From Bretschneidera sinensis (lineage: Eukaryota > Streptophyta > Magnoliopsida > Brassicales > Akaniaceae): a stretch of 64,000 nucleotides of DNA. Below are positions 54,543-64,000 of this stretch, piece by piece. The stretch spans positions 100,048,400 through 100,112,399 of the forward strand of contig CM043700.1 of assembly GCA_023935145.1 (NCBI GenBank), in the 5' to 3' direction. Position 1 is the first letter of the stretch. Each line of letters starts with the position of its first letter. The notes beneath the pieces were generated by a model. The model had not been told where the DNA came from. It did no database searches and worked only from the letters and a program-made list of their open reading frames with translations. A program made the position numbers and the translations under genes.

Positions 54543-55917
54543 CAGGGGTGAGCATGGAACCAGGTTGATCCACGAACTTGACCCAAACCGATAACTCGAT
54601 CAAATATATAATTATGTATTTTATATTTATTGAATATAAAATAGTGTATAAATAATTATAGTATAATTGTAAGATATATAATCATAAAATGTCCATTAAA
54701 ATTACACTAGTGTGTAAAATTATATGTAACAGATACTCCAATGTCCAAACATGTCTCATAATTTCCAATTACCTAGATTTTAGTTTCAAATATTTAAACC
54801 AGAAACAAGTACTGATTTCTAGTTATGAAATAGTTTTCATGATTATTCTTAAGCATAACTTCAATCAAAATAATTTGATGCACAGTTAACTTATGTTAAC
54901 AAAATTTCAATTTCTTGTACCGTTGTAACTATAAGATAAACAAATAAATTAACACTCTAACTTGCAAGATTCTAGTTAGGATCAATGTATACATATAAGC
55001 TTATATTCAAAAAAGATGTACCATAATGTTGATGGAAGAAATGCTGAATCCATGATAAAACTTAGTAATACCAACTCGCTGGAAGCCTTTCATGCAAATA
55101 TTATTGAACCATTCAATTTGCCTCTCTGTGACCTTTTAAGATCACCCAAGTTGCTTCCAAGTGCATTAAGTAAACTCCAAAAATTAGATTTATTAGTGAG
55201 AAAGCATTAACACAGCCAACAAATGCTGAGTTACTAAAATATATTATTAGAAACTGTCCAGAAATCCAGATTTCCTTCGTAATTGAACAGTCTTCTAAAG
55301 TAAGTTAAATTCATGTCAACTAAAGTAGTTCCTAGCACAACATTCAGATGAAGATTGTGTTTTTCAATATAAGGATGAATCCATTTTCCAACATCAAGGG
55401 CTCCAAGTTGTGAGCATGTAGATAAACAATTGACCATGATCACTTCATCAGGCTTTATATTACTCGCTTGCATTTCATGAAACAATGCTAAAGCATCGTT
55501 ACCAAGTTTGGCTTGAATGTAGCCTCTAATTATGGCATTCGATCGCACAACATCCTTCTCTAGCATGTCATCAAAAAGCTTCTTAGCAGTATCCAAAAAA
55601 ACCAAATTTAGTATAGCCTACAACCATTGTAGTCCATAAGACAATTGTTCTCTTTTCCATGTCATCAAATATTCTTTGTGCTGTCAGGCACACAGATTTT
55701 ACTTATAATATGTATAGATTTGGTTTTGGATTTAATAGAATATTTTTTTGTTATGTAATATGTATGGTTTAATTATTTAGTAAAAAAATATATCAACCTG
55801 GTGACCCAAACCGACCCAAACTGATTGAAATGGGTTGGATTGAGTTGAGGTTATATGAGTTCATGGGTTGGGTTGAATTATTAAACTAACCTGAGCTAAA
55901 CCGACCCATGCTCACTT
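54543..55917. mobile_element. hAT-like non-autonomous DNA element carrying a PPR fragment
   Basis: The left end reads CAGGGGTGAGCATGG. The right end, as reverse complement, reads AAGTGAGCATGGG, giving inverted termini of about 12-14 bases. CAGGGGTG is a usual hAT terminus. The eight bases outside are atataaat on the left and ctataaac on the right, alike at six positions. Inside lie subterminal tgacccaaaccga copies and a broken PPR segment on the minus strand. No transposase is seen. Imperfect ends mean the limits are approximate. Confidence 0.5.
55234..55685 (-). pseudogene. PPR protein fragment (PLS-type), about 150 codons
   Basis: The minus strand reads AQRIFDDMEKRTIVLWTTM, then a one-base shift at a T7 run near 55597. 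KKLFDDMLEKDVVRSNAIIRGYIQ, DALALFHEMQASNIKPDEV and LGALDVGKWIHPYIEKHN follow, to LGTTLVDM. This is two to three pentatricopeptide repeats of the P-L-S series found in organelle RNA-editing factors. Full proteins exceed 400 residues, so this is a fragment. After LVDM near 55310 the frame runs into unrelated sequence. It lies between the hAT-like termini, which suggests capture rather than a local gene remnant. Confidence 0.85.
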
Positions 55918-56666
55918 CTATAAACTAAAGCAATAGTAGAAATATTCTATAGGTAATGTGTGGATTATACGAGTAACACCCGTTTCAATTAAGCAGTTAA
56001 TGTTTGCAATATTCACGGGCCAACGCGACCAAACCCATGATTTTCGGGTCGAGTTGGATATAAGTAATTTTTAAACGATGCTCGACCTATAGCAGTGCGA
56101 GTAACGGGTTATCGCATATCAATTTGACACCTCTAAATTCATCCACTCAATTCTATTTAATAGGAAAGCAATTATTATTTTTTATTTTTATTAATATTAT
56201 TAAGCGACCTATATATATATCTTCGATTTATTTTTTTCACGAGTATTGTAAAAAAAACTTATAAGTATTATTCATGGATGTAAAATGATTAAATGAATGA
56301 ATAATCTATACATATTATATTTGACAATGGTCTGTGCTGATGTGGCATTATACAGAATGAGATTTTCAAATTCTTAATTTTATGATTTTTATGCTTTTAA
56401 TTGATATTCTTTTATTTAATTACTGTTTATTTTCTTTTATGCAATGTGTTTTTATGTCATAAATCAGTCAAATTATTTTCCTTAATGTTGATAAGAGAAA
56501 ATCAACAGTACTACATTAGGGGAGTTAATTATTGCTTGATCAAGAAATAATGATAGAGTAAATTGATAATGTTGGAAAGAAAAGATTACCTTATATGAGT
56601 TAAACTTGCGGTCATGTCTACGCAATACACAACCTTGTTTAAATACTATGCTATTACAATGTGCAA

Positions 56667-56734
<68 letters not shown>

Positions 56735-57304
56735 CTTTGCACATTGTATATATATATATAATATTTTTAATTTATTTTTTTAAATAAAGAAGAAAAGATT
56801 TTAACAATTAATATAAATCAATTATAGGAATTAATAATTGTAACCGACTATATGACATTTTGGACATGTCTATTGCCTACGTAGTTATTTTTTGTTCGTA
56901 TTATCGGTAGCCATCCAACCCCATCTTAATATCAATTGGATACATATTCAATTAAACTTCTCTTATTTCAGTGGTTCATCAATGTATAATAAGCTCTTGA
57001 ATAAAATAATCCTCATTAAATAAATAGTCACTTAAATCCTGATAATGGATGATAGATTTTGTGACTACCATCACTATTGAAAAGATATAATATTGTAAAT
57101 TAGCTTATTTTTACCAAAGAGATTATTGTGATTTTAATCTTTAATCTCATATTCCAAGTTAAACATATGGTATTAGGAAATTCTTTAAAAAATATTTTTT
57201 TAATTTCAATTTGATACATAAGTAACTGTTAATTATGTATTCATATATATTTAATTAGGATGTTTATTTTTCATTGGCTTATCGTGCAATTTTTTGACTC
57301 ATTT
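55918..57304. other. Intergenic AT-rich DNA
   Basis: No gene is supported. The segment 56020-56145 (acgggccaacgcgacc ... ttgacacctcta) resembles one end of another hAT-type miniature element, but its partner end is not clear. Confidence 0.4.
56657..56746. repeat. (AT)n flanked by a perfect 12-bp inverted repeat
   Basis: caatgtgcaaag at 56657-56668 and ctttgcacattg at 56735-56746 are exact reverse complements around about 64 bases of AT alternation, so the whole 90 bases can extrude as one hairpin. Confidence 0.9.
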
Positions 57305-57385
57305 TGATGAGGACACGGCTAACAAATGGGAGGCGGATCCTATTCAAGTTCCAATTGGTCCAGTTACAAGGGCTCGAGCTAAAAG

Positions 57386-57483
57386 GTTCAGGGAAACTCT
57401 CAATGGGCTGATCCAACACATTTGGGCTAAGAACGTTCAAGGAAACTCTCAATGGGCTGATTCAACACATTTGGGCTAAGAAC
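57386..57483 (+). repeat. 49-bp tandem duplication in CRM 1 LTR
   Basis: gttcagggaaactctcaatg... is repeated with offset 49. The 3' LTR copy at 60088-60299 has it once. Confidence 0.92.
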
Positions 57484-57757
57484 CATCTTTGGGGGCCCAA
57501 GGATGATGCTATACGTTATCCACAAGGATGAGTTTCCATAATTCAAGCTTTGGAATAATTCAGCAACTCAAGATGGTGAATTAAAATCTTAGTTTCCCAA
57601 AATTGGAGACTTACTCGTTTTGGTTGGCTCATCAAGGAAAATGACAGGCTGCGATTTTACTTATTACCTTTATTTAAATTGTTTCCTTATTAATTTAATT
57701 GTTGAATTATAAGGCTTTCATGCCAAGTTAGGTACTTTCCTTATTTGGATTTTAGGT

Positions 57758-57855
57758 TACCAGAATTCTATTTAGGTTTATTTCCTATTTCGTAGTTTCC
57801 TATTCCTACCAGAATTCTATTTAGGTTTATTTCCTATTTCTTAGTTTTCCTTTTT
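57758..57855 (+). repeat. Second 49-bp tandem duplication in CRM 1 LTR
   Basis: taccagaattctatttaggt and the following bases are repeated with offset 49, nearly identical. Confidence 0.92.
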
Positions 57856-58042
57856 CTAATTGGTTACGAATTCTCATGTATTTAAATGGCCATTGGCTTT
57901 TTGGAATAAAAAAATTCAGATTTGATTCATACTTTTGAGGAGAAAATTCTCTTTGGTTCTTTTAGAACTTCTGAACTTATCGGAGTTTCAGTGGCGTTCA
58001 TTTTTAACTTATCAATCAATCCTTCCATAATTGATTATGGAA

Positions 58043-58150
58043 TCTTCATTATACCAAGGTTCTTGCTTCAATATAAGAAATTGGTCGTGGTCTCAGTCTT
58101 CATTATACCAAGGTTCTTGCTTCAATATAAGCAACAAGTCGTGGTCTCAC
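58043..58150 (+). repeat. 54-bp tandem duplication in CRM 1 LTR
   Basis: tcttcattataccaaggttc and the following bases are repeated with offset 54. Confidence 0.92.
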
Positions 58151-58225
58151 ATAAATCTGCTTCTAGACGATCTTGAAGTCTTCTTGATCCATCAATTTCT
58201 TAGTTCTTGGCGTGGATCATATCAG

Positions 58226-58238
58226 TTGGTATCAGAGT
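58226..58238 (+). other. Primer-binding site for initiator tRNA-Met (CRM 1)
   Basis: TTGGTATCAGAGT lies one base after the LTR end; the terminal base differs from the canonical GAGC. Confidence 0.8.
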
Positions 58239-58684
58239 CTTCTAGTTGCAGGTTTGCTTATCTTTTGTTTTGATTCATAAAAAAAATGAAATTTAAAAAA
58301 AAAAAGAACGAATTTCTAGTTTAGAAAAAAAAATGTGAAAAAAGGTGTGTGATATTTAGATTCAATCCTTTCGATTCTTGTCTCAATTTCTCATCTTTGT
58401 TTCCTTGTATTCTAGCCTTTAAATCCAAATTTCTTTGTGAGTTATTGGTGAATTGTTGCTAGGAACTTTGATACTTGTTTGGTTAGTTTGATAAGAACCT
58501 ATAGAGGATTATTACGAGTGGAAAAAGGCAAGAGTGGTGAGCACATAAGAGGGTAAAAACCAATTTGATTTTTGTGTAAAAACACGAGTGAAATTGAGTG
58601 ACTCATTCTTTGAGTGAAACACATGAGGGACTGTGTGAGGTTCTTTTGTTCCTTTTTTTTTCTAACCTTTTTTTTGCAGCAAAC

Positions 58685-58840
58685 ATGTTAGACAACAAGA
58701 ACAAAAATAATTCCAGAGATATGTTGGGAGAGGGTGATCCGAAGTTGCTCATGGAGGCTTTAATGGGTGAGATGAGGAGAGTATTGAGAACGAAGATGGA
58801 GCAGGTTCATGAGCCAATGATTGTACTTTTGTACAAATAG
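58685..58840 (+). pseudogene. CRM 1 gag, N-terminal piece
   Basis: The ATG at 58685 opens MLDNKNKNNSRDMLGEGD and then MEALMGEMRRVLRTKMEQVHE, a charged helix like the start of CRM gag. It fuses at about 58812 to a piece that in the neighbouring copy (60599) lies upstream of RT, so the rest of gag and protease is deleted. A TAG ends it at 58838. A pyrimidine-rich ttttttttgcag just upstream could be a leader splice acceptor. Confidence 0.65.
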
Positions 58841-59836
58841 GCATTAAACACTAACCAATTTGACTCATCTTTGCCTAGTTCTATTGTTTCTCTTTTACAG
58901 GAGTTTGATGATATCTTTCCTGAGGAGATTCCACACGGCTTACCTCCTATTTCGAGGAATTGAACATCAAATTGATTTCATGCCCGATGATACAATTCTA
59001 AACAGTCCAGCCTATCGAAGCAATCTCGAGGAGACAAAGGAGCTACAAAGGTAGGTTAGTGAATTGATGGATGGGGTACGTAAGAGAAAGCATAAGTCCG
59101 TGCGTTGTTCCGATGATTTTGGATCCTAAAAAGGATGGGACGTGGAGAATTTCCGTTGATTGCCGAGCAATCAACAATGTCACGATAAAGTATCGACATT
59201 CTATTTCTCGCTTAGATGATATGCAAGATGAACTGCATGGTATTTGTGTATTTTCTAAAATTGATTTAAAATGTGGATATCATCAAATAAGAATGAAAGA
59301 GGATGATGAATGGAAAACTGCATTTAAAACAAAATATGGTTTATATGAGTGGTTAGTTATGCCATTTGGACTAACAAATGCACCAAGTACCTTCATGAGA
59401 TTAATGAGCCATGTTTTGTGAGATTTTATAGGTAGATTCGTTGTTGTTTATTTTGATGATATTCTCATTTATAGCACAAAATTAGATGATTATATTGTGC
59501 ATTTAATCAGTTTTGGATGTGCTTAGAAAATAGAAGTTGTTTGCTAACTTGAAGAAGTGCACTTTTTGCACCGATAAGCTTGTGTTTCTTGGTTTTGTTG
59601 TGAGTGCACAAGGAATACAGGTTGATGAAGAAAAGATCTGTGCAATTAAAGAATGGACAAGTCCCACGAGTGTAGGTCAAGTTCGTAGTTTTCATGGACT
59701 TGCTAGTTTTTACAGGAGGTTCGTGAAAGACTTTAGCAGTATTGCCGCATCACTTACCGAAGCCATCAAGAAGAACATTGGATTAACATGGGGAGACAAG
59801 CAAGAGAAGGCATTCCAATTGATGAAAGGTCGCTGA
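58841..59836 (+). pseudogene. CRM 1 reverse transcriptase to early RNase H
   Basis: RT starts near LLQEFDDIFPEE and shifts frame near 58950. It continues with [48 protein letters not shown] (first catalytic Asp, about 59263), [15 protein letters not shown] and YFDDIL (about 59452). A TGA lies at 59419 and a frameshift near 59505. The thumb ([17 protein letters not shown]) is intact. The sequence ends inside KAFQLM, where it jumps to integrase C-terminal text. It is the direct counterpart of 60599-61614. Confidence 0.85.
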
Positions 59837-60087
59837 TAGCTAATTTTTCAACCCGGATATTGGGTTTGGTTACACATGAGGAAAGAAAGATTTCCAGCAC
59901 AAAGGCATTCAAAGTTACTTCCAAAAGGAGATGGGCCTTTTTCTGTCCTTGAGCGCATCAATGACAAGGCATACAAATTAGATTTACCAGGTGAGTACAA
60001 TGTTAGTACCACTTTCAATGTTTATGATTTAAGACATTTTGATGTAGGTGATGATTTGAGGACAAATCCTTTTCAAGAGGAGGGGAA
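59837..60087 (+). pseudogene. CRM 1 integrase C-terminal domain
   Basis: The open frame includes FQPGYWVWLHMRKERFP, then KLLPKGDGPFSVLERINDKAYKLDLPG and STTFNVYDLRHFDVGDD. It continues without a break into the 3' LTR through NPFQEEGN, whose codons overlap the purine tract aagaggagggga (60075-60087). Confidence 0.82.
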
Positions 60088-60299
60088 TGATGAGGTCACG
60101 GCTAACAAATGGCATCTTCCTATTCAAGTTTCAATTGGACCAGTTATAAGGGCTCGAGCTAAAAGGTTCAAGGAAACTCTTAATGGGCTGATTCAACATA
60201 TTTGGGCTAAGAACCATCTTTGGGGGCCCAAGGATGATGCTATACGTGATCCACAAGGATGAGTTTCCATAATTCAAGCTTTGGAATAATCCAGCAATT
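60088..60299 (+). repeat. CRM 1 3' LTR, first 212 bases, coding for the pol C-terminus
   Basis: It starts TGATGAGGTCACGGC, matching 57305. The pol frame from 59876 continues through it (GPVIRARAKRFKETLNGL) to a TGA at 60260, so the last about 57 codons of pol are LTR-encoded. Similarity to the 5' LTR stops near 60299, where pol sequence of another copy begins. Confidence 0.82.
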
Positions 60300-61145
60300 C
60301 GATCGGTGTGTTAAGCATGATGGCTTCACCAACAAATATTCGTTTGTAAGAAATCAAAGAACAATCACTCTAGTTCCTTTGACACCAAAGCCGGTTTACA
60401 AAGATCAAGTGAGGTTACAAAAAGAGAGTGAGCAAACAAAAGAGAGTGAGAAAAAGAGAACGAACGAAAATCAAAAAGAAAAAAATGAGAGAGGCCAGAA
60501 AAATTGAGAGAAAATAAGAGAGCTGATTTGGCCATTGAGAGAAAAACAAATTTCTATGCAAGAACGAGTGAAATAAAAAGAATGATGATTTTAAATCAGC
60601 CAATGATTGTACTTTTGTACAAAGAGGCATTAAACACTAACTAATTTGACACATATTTTCCTAGTTCTATTGTTTATCTTTTACAGGAGTTTGATGATAT
60701 CTTTCCTGAGGAGATTCCACACGGCTTACCTCCTATTCAAGGAATTGAACATCAAATTGATTTCGTGCCCGGTACTATAATTCCAAACTGACCAACCTAT
60801 CGAAGCAATCCTGAGGAGACAAAGGAGCTACAAAGGTAGGTTAGTGAATTGATGGAAACGGGGTACGTAAGAGAAAGCATGAGCCCGTGCGCTATTCCAC
60901 TGATTTTGGTTCCTAAAAAGAATGGGATGTGGAGAATGTGCGTTGATTGCCGAGGAGTCAACAATATAACGATAAAGTATTGACATCCTATTCCTCGTTT
61001 AGATAATATGCTAGATGAACTGCATGGTGCATATGTATTCTATAAAATTGATTTAAAAAGTGGATATCATCAAATAAGAATGAAATAGGGTGATGAATGG
61101 AAAGCTGCTTTTAAAACGAAATATGGTTTATATGAGTGGTTATTT
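60300..61145 (+). pseudogene. CRM 2 protease-RT linker and N-terminal RT
   Basis: A basic/acidic linker (SEKKRTNENQKEKNERG) precedes RT text collinear with CRM 1: FDDIFPEEIPHGLPPIQGIEHQIDF, then NPEETKELQR, VCVDCRGVNN-like and [19 protein letters not shown] at 60836, TGA codons near 60788 and 60980, and a TAG near 61086 break the frame. Confidence 0.8.
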
Positions 61146-61981
61146 ATGCCATTTGCACTAACAAATGCACCAAGTACCTTCATGAGATTAATGAACCATG
61201 TTTTGCGAGCTTTTATAGGCAGATTCATTGTTGTTTATTTTGATGATATTCTCATTTATAGCACAAACTTAGATGATCATGTTGTACATTTAAAATCAGT
61301 TTTGGATGTGCTTAGAAAAGAGAAGTTGTTTGCTAACTTGAAGAAGTTCACTTTTTGCATCGAGCTTGTGTTTCTTGGTTTTGTTGTGAGTGCACAAGGA
61401 ATACAGGTTGATGAAGAGAAGATCCATGCAATTAAAGAATGGCCAAGTCCCACGAGTGTAAGTCAAGTTTGTAGTTTTCATGGACTTTCTAGTTTTTACA
61501 GGAGGTTCGTGAAATACTTTAGCAGTATTGCTGCACTACTTACCGAAGTCATCAAGAAGCACGTTGGATTCAAATGTAGAGACGAGCAAGAGAAGGCGTT
61601 CCAATTGATCAAAGAAAAATTAACTCATGCTCCTTTACTTGCTTTGCCTGATTTTACTAAAACCTTTGAAATTGAATGTGATGCTACAGGTTTGGGTATC
61701 GACGTAGTTCTTATGCAAGGAGGAAGACCAATCGCATATTTCAGTGGGAAATTAAGTGGAGCAGCTTTAAACTATCCTACTTATGATAAAGAATTTTATG
61801 CATTGGTTCGAGCATTGGAAACATGGCAACACTATCTTTAGCCTAAGGAGTTCGTGATTCACACCGATGATGAGTCCTTGAAGCATATAAAAGGTCAACA
61901 CAAGTTCAGTAGGAGACATGCACGATGGGTAGAATTCATCGAGACTTTTCTATTTTTCATTTGATACAAGCTAGGTAGGGA
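61146..61981 (+). pseudogene. CRM 2 reverse transcriptase C-terminal half and RNase H
   Basis: This 231-codon open block starts at [15 protein letters not shown]. The catalytic YFDDIL lies near 61240. The thumb reads [17 protein letters not shown]. RNase H begins at [20 protein letters not shown] with its first Asp kept (about 61680), and its Glu helix is [20 protein letters not shown] at 61839 follows QHYL where relatives have Trp (TGG to TAG). The rest ([10 protein letters not shown], then [11 protein letters not shown] and [10 protein letters not shown]) continues to about 62010 with one more stop. Confidence 0.85.
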
Positions 61982-62009
61982 AAACATCGTTGCAGATGCA
62001 CTTTCTCGA

Positions 62010-62983
62010 AGGTACGTATTAATTTCAACTCTAGATGCAAAATTACTTGGTTTTGAGTACATTAAAGAGTTGTATCCTTCAGACACCAATTTTTGTGAGG
62101 GGTTTCAGGCTTGTGAGAAAAACGCAATGGGTAAGTTCTTTAGGCACAAGGGTATCTTATTTTGGGAGAATAAATTGTGTATACCAAATTGCTCTTTGCG
62201 TGATTTGTTAGTAAGGGAATCCCATGGAGGAGGTTTAATGGGTCACTTTGGAGTTTCTAAGACCTTAGCTGTTTTACAAGAACACTTCTATTGGCCACAC
62301 ATGAAAAGAGATATTGAGAGAATTTGTGGTAGATGTGTCACATGTAGGCAGGCAAAATCTCGAGTGCAACCCCATTGTTTATATACACCACTGCCCATTC
62401 CTAGTGAGCCTTGGATAGATATTTTGATGGACTTTGTATTAGGTTTACCTAGGTCTAAAGGTTGTAGAGGTTCAATTTTTGTGGTTGTGGATAGATTTTC
62501 TAAGATGGCACATTTTATTCCATGTCACAAAACTGATGATGCTTCCAATGTTGCTAATTTGTTCTTCCGAGAAATTGTGAGATTACATGGTATGCCTAGA
62601 ACAATAGTTTCGGATAGAGATGCTAAGTTCTTGAGTTACTTTTGGAAGACTTTGTGGTGTAAGTTAGGGATTAAGCTATTATTTTCTACTACTTGTCACC
62701 CACAAACTGATGGTCAAACTGAAATAGTGAATAGGACTTTGTCTACTTTGTTGAGGGTTATTATTAAACAGAACATCAAAACTTGGGAAGAGTGTTTACC
62801 ACCTGTTGAGTTTGCTTATAATTGTGCTGTTCATTCTGCTACTAAGTTTTCACCATTTGAAATTGTTTATGGTTTTAATCCTTTAACTCCATTAGATTTA
62901 ACGCCATTACCTATATTTGAACATGCTAACTTGGATGGAAAGAAAAAGGTTGAATTTGTTAAGCAGATACATGAAAAGGTAAG
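62010..62983 (+). pseudogene. CRM 2 integrase, intact core, cut by copia
   Basis: An open frame of about 305 codons runs to the copia LTR. The zinc domain has the His pair in [12 protein letters not shown] and the Cys pair in [11 protein letters not shown]. The core has Asp in [10 protein letters not shown] (about 62430), Asp in IVSDRDAKF (about 62612) and Glu in DGQTEIVNR (about 62715), all kept. [21 protein letters not shown] follows. The C-terminal domain is truncated after KQIHEKV at 62983. It is the least damaged enzyme domain in the window. Confidence 0.88.
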
Positions 62984-63954
62984 TATTGGAAATCACCTTG
63001 ACAAGATGCCCAAGTGGTGATCTTTCAAACATCTAATATAGAATGGCTTGTAATGAAATGAAACAGCAAACGAAAGCAAGAAAGAAAAGAGGACAAACGA
63101 TTTGTTATCGAGGTTCGACAATAGCCTACGTTGCCGTGAGTTCCTCTAAACTCTCTACACTAAATCAATGGTTCTTTACAATCCAGCAACCCTCTTCAAG
63201 AGACCTCAAATTCTTGAAGAAACCAAGAAGAGAAAAAAGAAGATGATAAGAACTATTACAATGCTCTCTATCTAATCTATACTCCTCTCTCTTTACAACC
63301 AGTCTCACTACAATGAGTCCCTCTTGTGTTTTTGTCTTTGCACTCTCACACAATTCTCTCTTGTATGTCTGTCAGTATTTATAATTGATCTCAAATTATG
63401 TCACAATGTGAATGAGAATAAAGCTAGGTGACCCTTTATATAGAGCACCAACTTCTTGTCCAATCTTGAGAGTCAATCTCCACCCTTAGATCTTAATGAC
63501 CACTCAACCATGGCCTTCTATCAATCCTAAGTGATGCTATGTGTTTTAACCTTGCACCCATGCAATTAACAAGAGGCTGAATCAAGTGGAATATGTGTGC
63601 CTCAGTGTGCCTAGTGCCTAGGCACTGAATAGGGCATGCTGCGGCGCTAGGCAAAACACGTTTTTCACCACTTTTTGGGCGCCGCAGCCTTGGTGAGGGA
63701 GAGGTGCGGCACTGCCCTCCACCAGGACTTCCTCCTTGCTAGGCGCCATGGCTTGGAAGGAGCAAGGCTATGGCACACACTGAAGCTGGACCCTTCACAG
63801 CTGTGCACACCTCTTTGTCTCGCTGAATAGAGGTGTGTACACACACCTAAAGTGATGCGCACACTTGTGTGCACTCCTTTAACATGCTGAAATTCATTTT
63901 TCCATCTCTTGTTTAAACCTTAAACCATATTTAAACCTTATACAAATACCAACA
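62984..63954 (-). repeat. Copia 3' LTR, minus strand (element continues off the right edge)
   Basis: On the minus strand it starts TGTTGGTATTTGTATAAGG at 63954 and ends ...GGTGATTTCCAATA at 62984. It is related to the copia LTRs at 42271 and 44764, including the GC-rich middle (63640-63760) and TATA-like ctatataaagggtcacc near 63430. Its outer flank gtaag does not match the five bases at 63955, so it is not a solo LTR. Confidence 0.85.
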
Positions 63955-64000
63955 ATCTCTACCTTTGTCTAAGCATTTAAACCCGAACCATTGTGCAGAG
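63955..64000 (-). other. Copia polypurine tract and start of interior, minus strand
   Basis: The minus strand reads aaaggtagagat immediately before the LTR start, a decayed copia purine tract. The rest of the element lies outside the window. Confidence 0.6.

Larger units (their letters stand above)
57305..58224 (+). repeat. CRM 1 5' LTR
   Basis: It starts TGATGAGGACACGGC and ends ...ATCATATCA before the primer site, about 920 bp. The first about 190 bases code for the C-terminal end of pol when present in a 3' LTR (GPVTRARAKRF). Three short tandem duplications are inside (57386-57483, 57758-57855, 58043-58150). Confidence 0.8.
57305..60299 (+). mobile_element. CRM-type Ty3/gypsy element, heavily deleted (CRM 1)
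   Basis: A 5' LTR (57305-58224), an initiator tRNA-Met site, the gag start, RT to early RNase H, the integrase C-terminus, a purine tract and the first 212 bases of the 3' LTR are present in this order. Most of gag, protease, RNase H and most of integrase are missing. RT and C-terminal motifs fit the centromeric retrotransposon (CRM) group. The left flank catttt could hold a cattt target copy at 57300-57304. The right partner is lost where the sequence turns into the pol of another CRM copy at about 60300. Confidence 0.8.
60300..62983 (+). mobile_element. CRM-type pol segment of a second copy (CRM 2)
   Basis: It begins in the protease-RT linker (KHDGFTNKYSF, about 60308) and runs through RT, RNase H and integrase. 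The minus-strand copia LTR interrupts it at 62984. No LTR of its own lies in the window. Confidence 0.82.

Noticed and set aside
55016..55210. A 64-codon frame within the hAT-like element.
   Set aside because: No family recognised and no sign of a gene structure; possibly non-coding DNA captured with the PPR fragment.
58895..58903. A splice-acceptor-like tctcttttacag in CRM 1, also at 60680 in CRM 2.
   Set aside because: It falls inside conserved pol codons (VSLLQEFDD), so coding similarity explains it.
62984..63954. A solo copia LTR.
   Set aside because: The flanks gtaag and atctc do not match, and a purine tract lies just beyond 63954, so it is the 3' LTR of an element leaving the window.

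Overview
This is a transposon-dominated stretch of a plant nuclear genome, most likely a eudicot. The retroelement lineages are plant-specific (Athila, Tekay/Del, Tat, CRM, Ty1/copia). The primer-binding sites match plant tRNA-Asp and initiator tRNA-Met, and a broken pentatricopeptide-repeat (PPR) gene fragment is present. I see no intact host gene, no rRNA or tRNA gene, and nothing prokaryotic. About 85% of the window is assignable to LTR retrotransposons nested several levels deep; the rest is AT-rich intergenic DNA with small DNA-transposon-like elements.

Layout. 1-574: 3' part of an Athila-type LTR that landed in the 3' LTR of a minus-strand Tekay element (575-17761). That Tekay carries in its integrase gene a 9.7 kb Athila element (2232-11938, TSD caagc). 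The Tekay itself sits in an old plus-strand Tat-lineage element (Tat A, 17762 to about 24915). A second Tat element (Tat B, about 24916-49439) follows, starting inside its reverse transcriptase. Tat B is split by a young, internally deleted Athila derivative (27224-32863, TSD gaatc) in its integrase gene. It is split again by a Tekay-type element (35205-46906, TSD cctct) in an antisense reading frame downstream of pol. The 3' LTR of that Tekay is split by a copia element (42271-45618, TSD ataat). Tat B ends with a 16-copy 49-bp tandem array, a polypurine tract and a 3' LTR.

49440-57304 is non-LTR DNA. It holds an inverted-repeat element with an AT-rich core, a region with two palindromic G-boxes, a hAT-like element that seems to have captured a PPR fragment, and an (AT)n hairpin. 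57305-62983 is CRM-type DNA: a heavily deleted copy joined through a truncated 3' LTR to the pol of a second copy. The second copy's integrase is cut by the 3' LTR of a minus-strand copia element that runs off the right edge.

How the parts work together. The autonomous genes (gag, protease, RT, RNase H, integrase) are nearly all broken by stops and frameshifts, many explained by C-to-T or G-to-A changes. The Athila derivative keeps LTRs, PBS, PPT and 3' UTR but lacks protease, most of RT and integrase, so it would depend on a related helper. The most unusual signals are: an snRNA-gene-like promoter (USE plus TATA at the Pol II spacing) in every complete Athila LTR, beside an array of CGATCG-containing 16-mers; antisense ORFs downstream of pol in both Tat elements; the 49-bp hairpin-capable array; a 3.3 kb cytosine-poor, ORF-free interior in the second Tekay; and the PPR-carrying hAT-like element.
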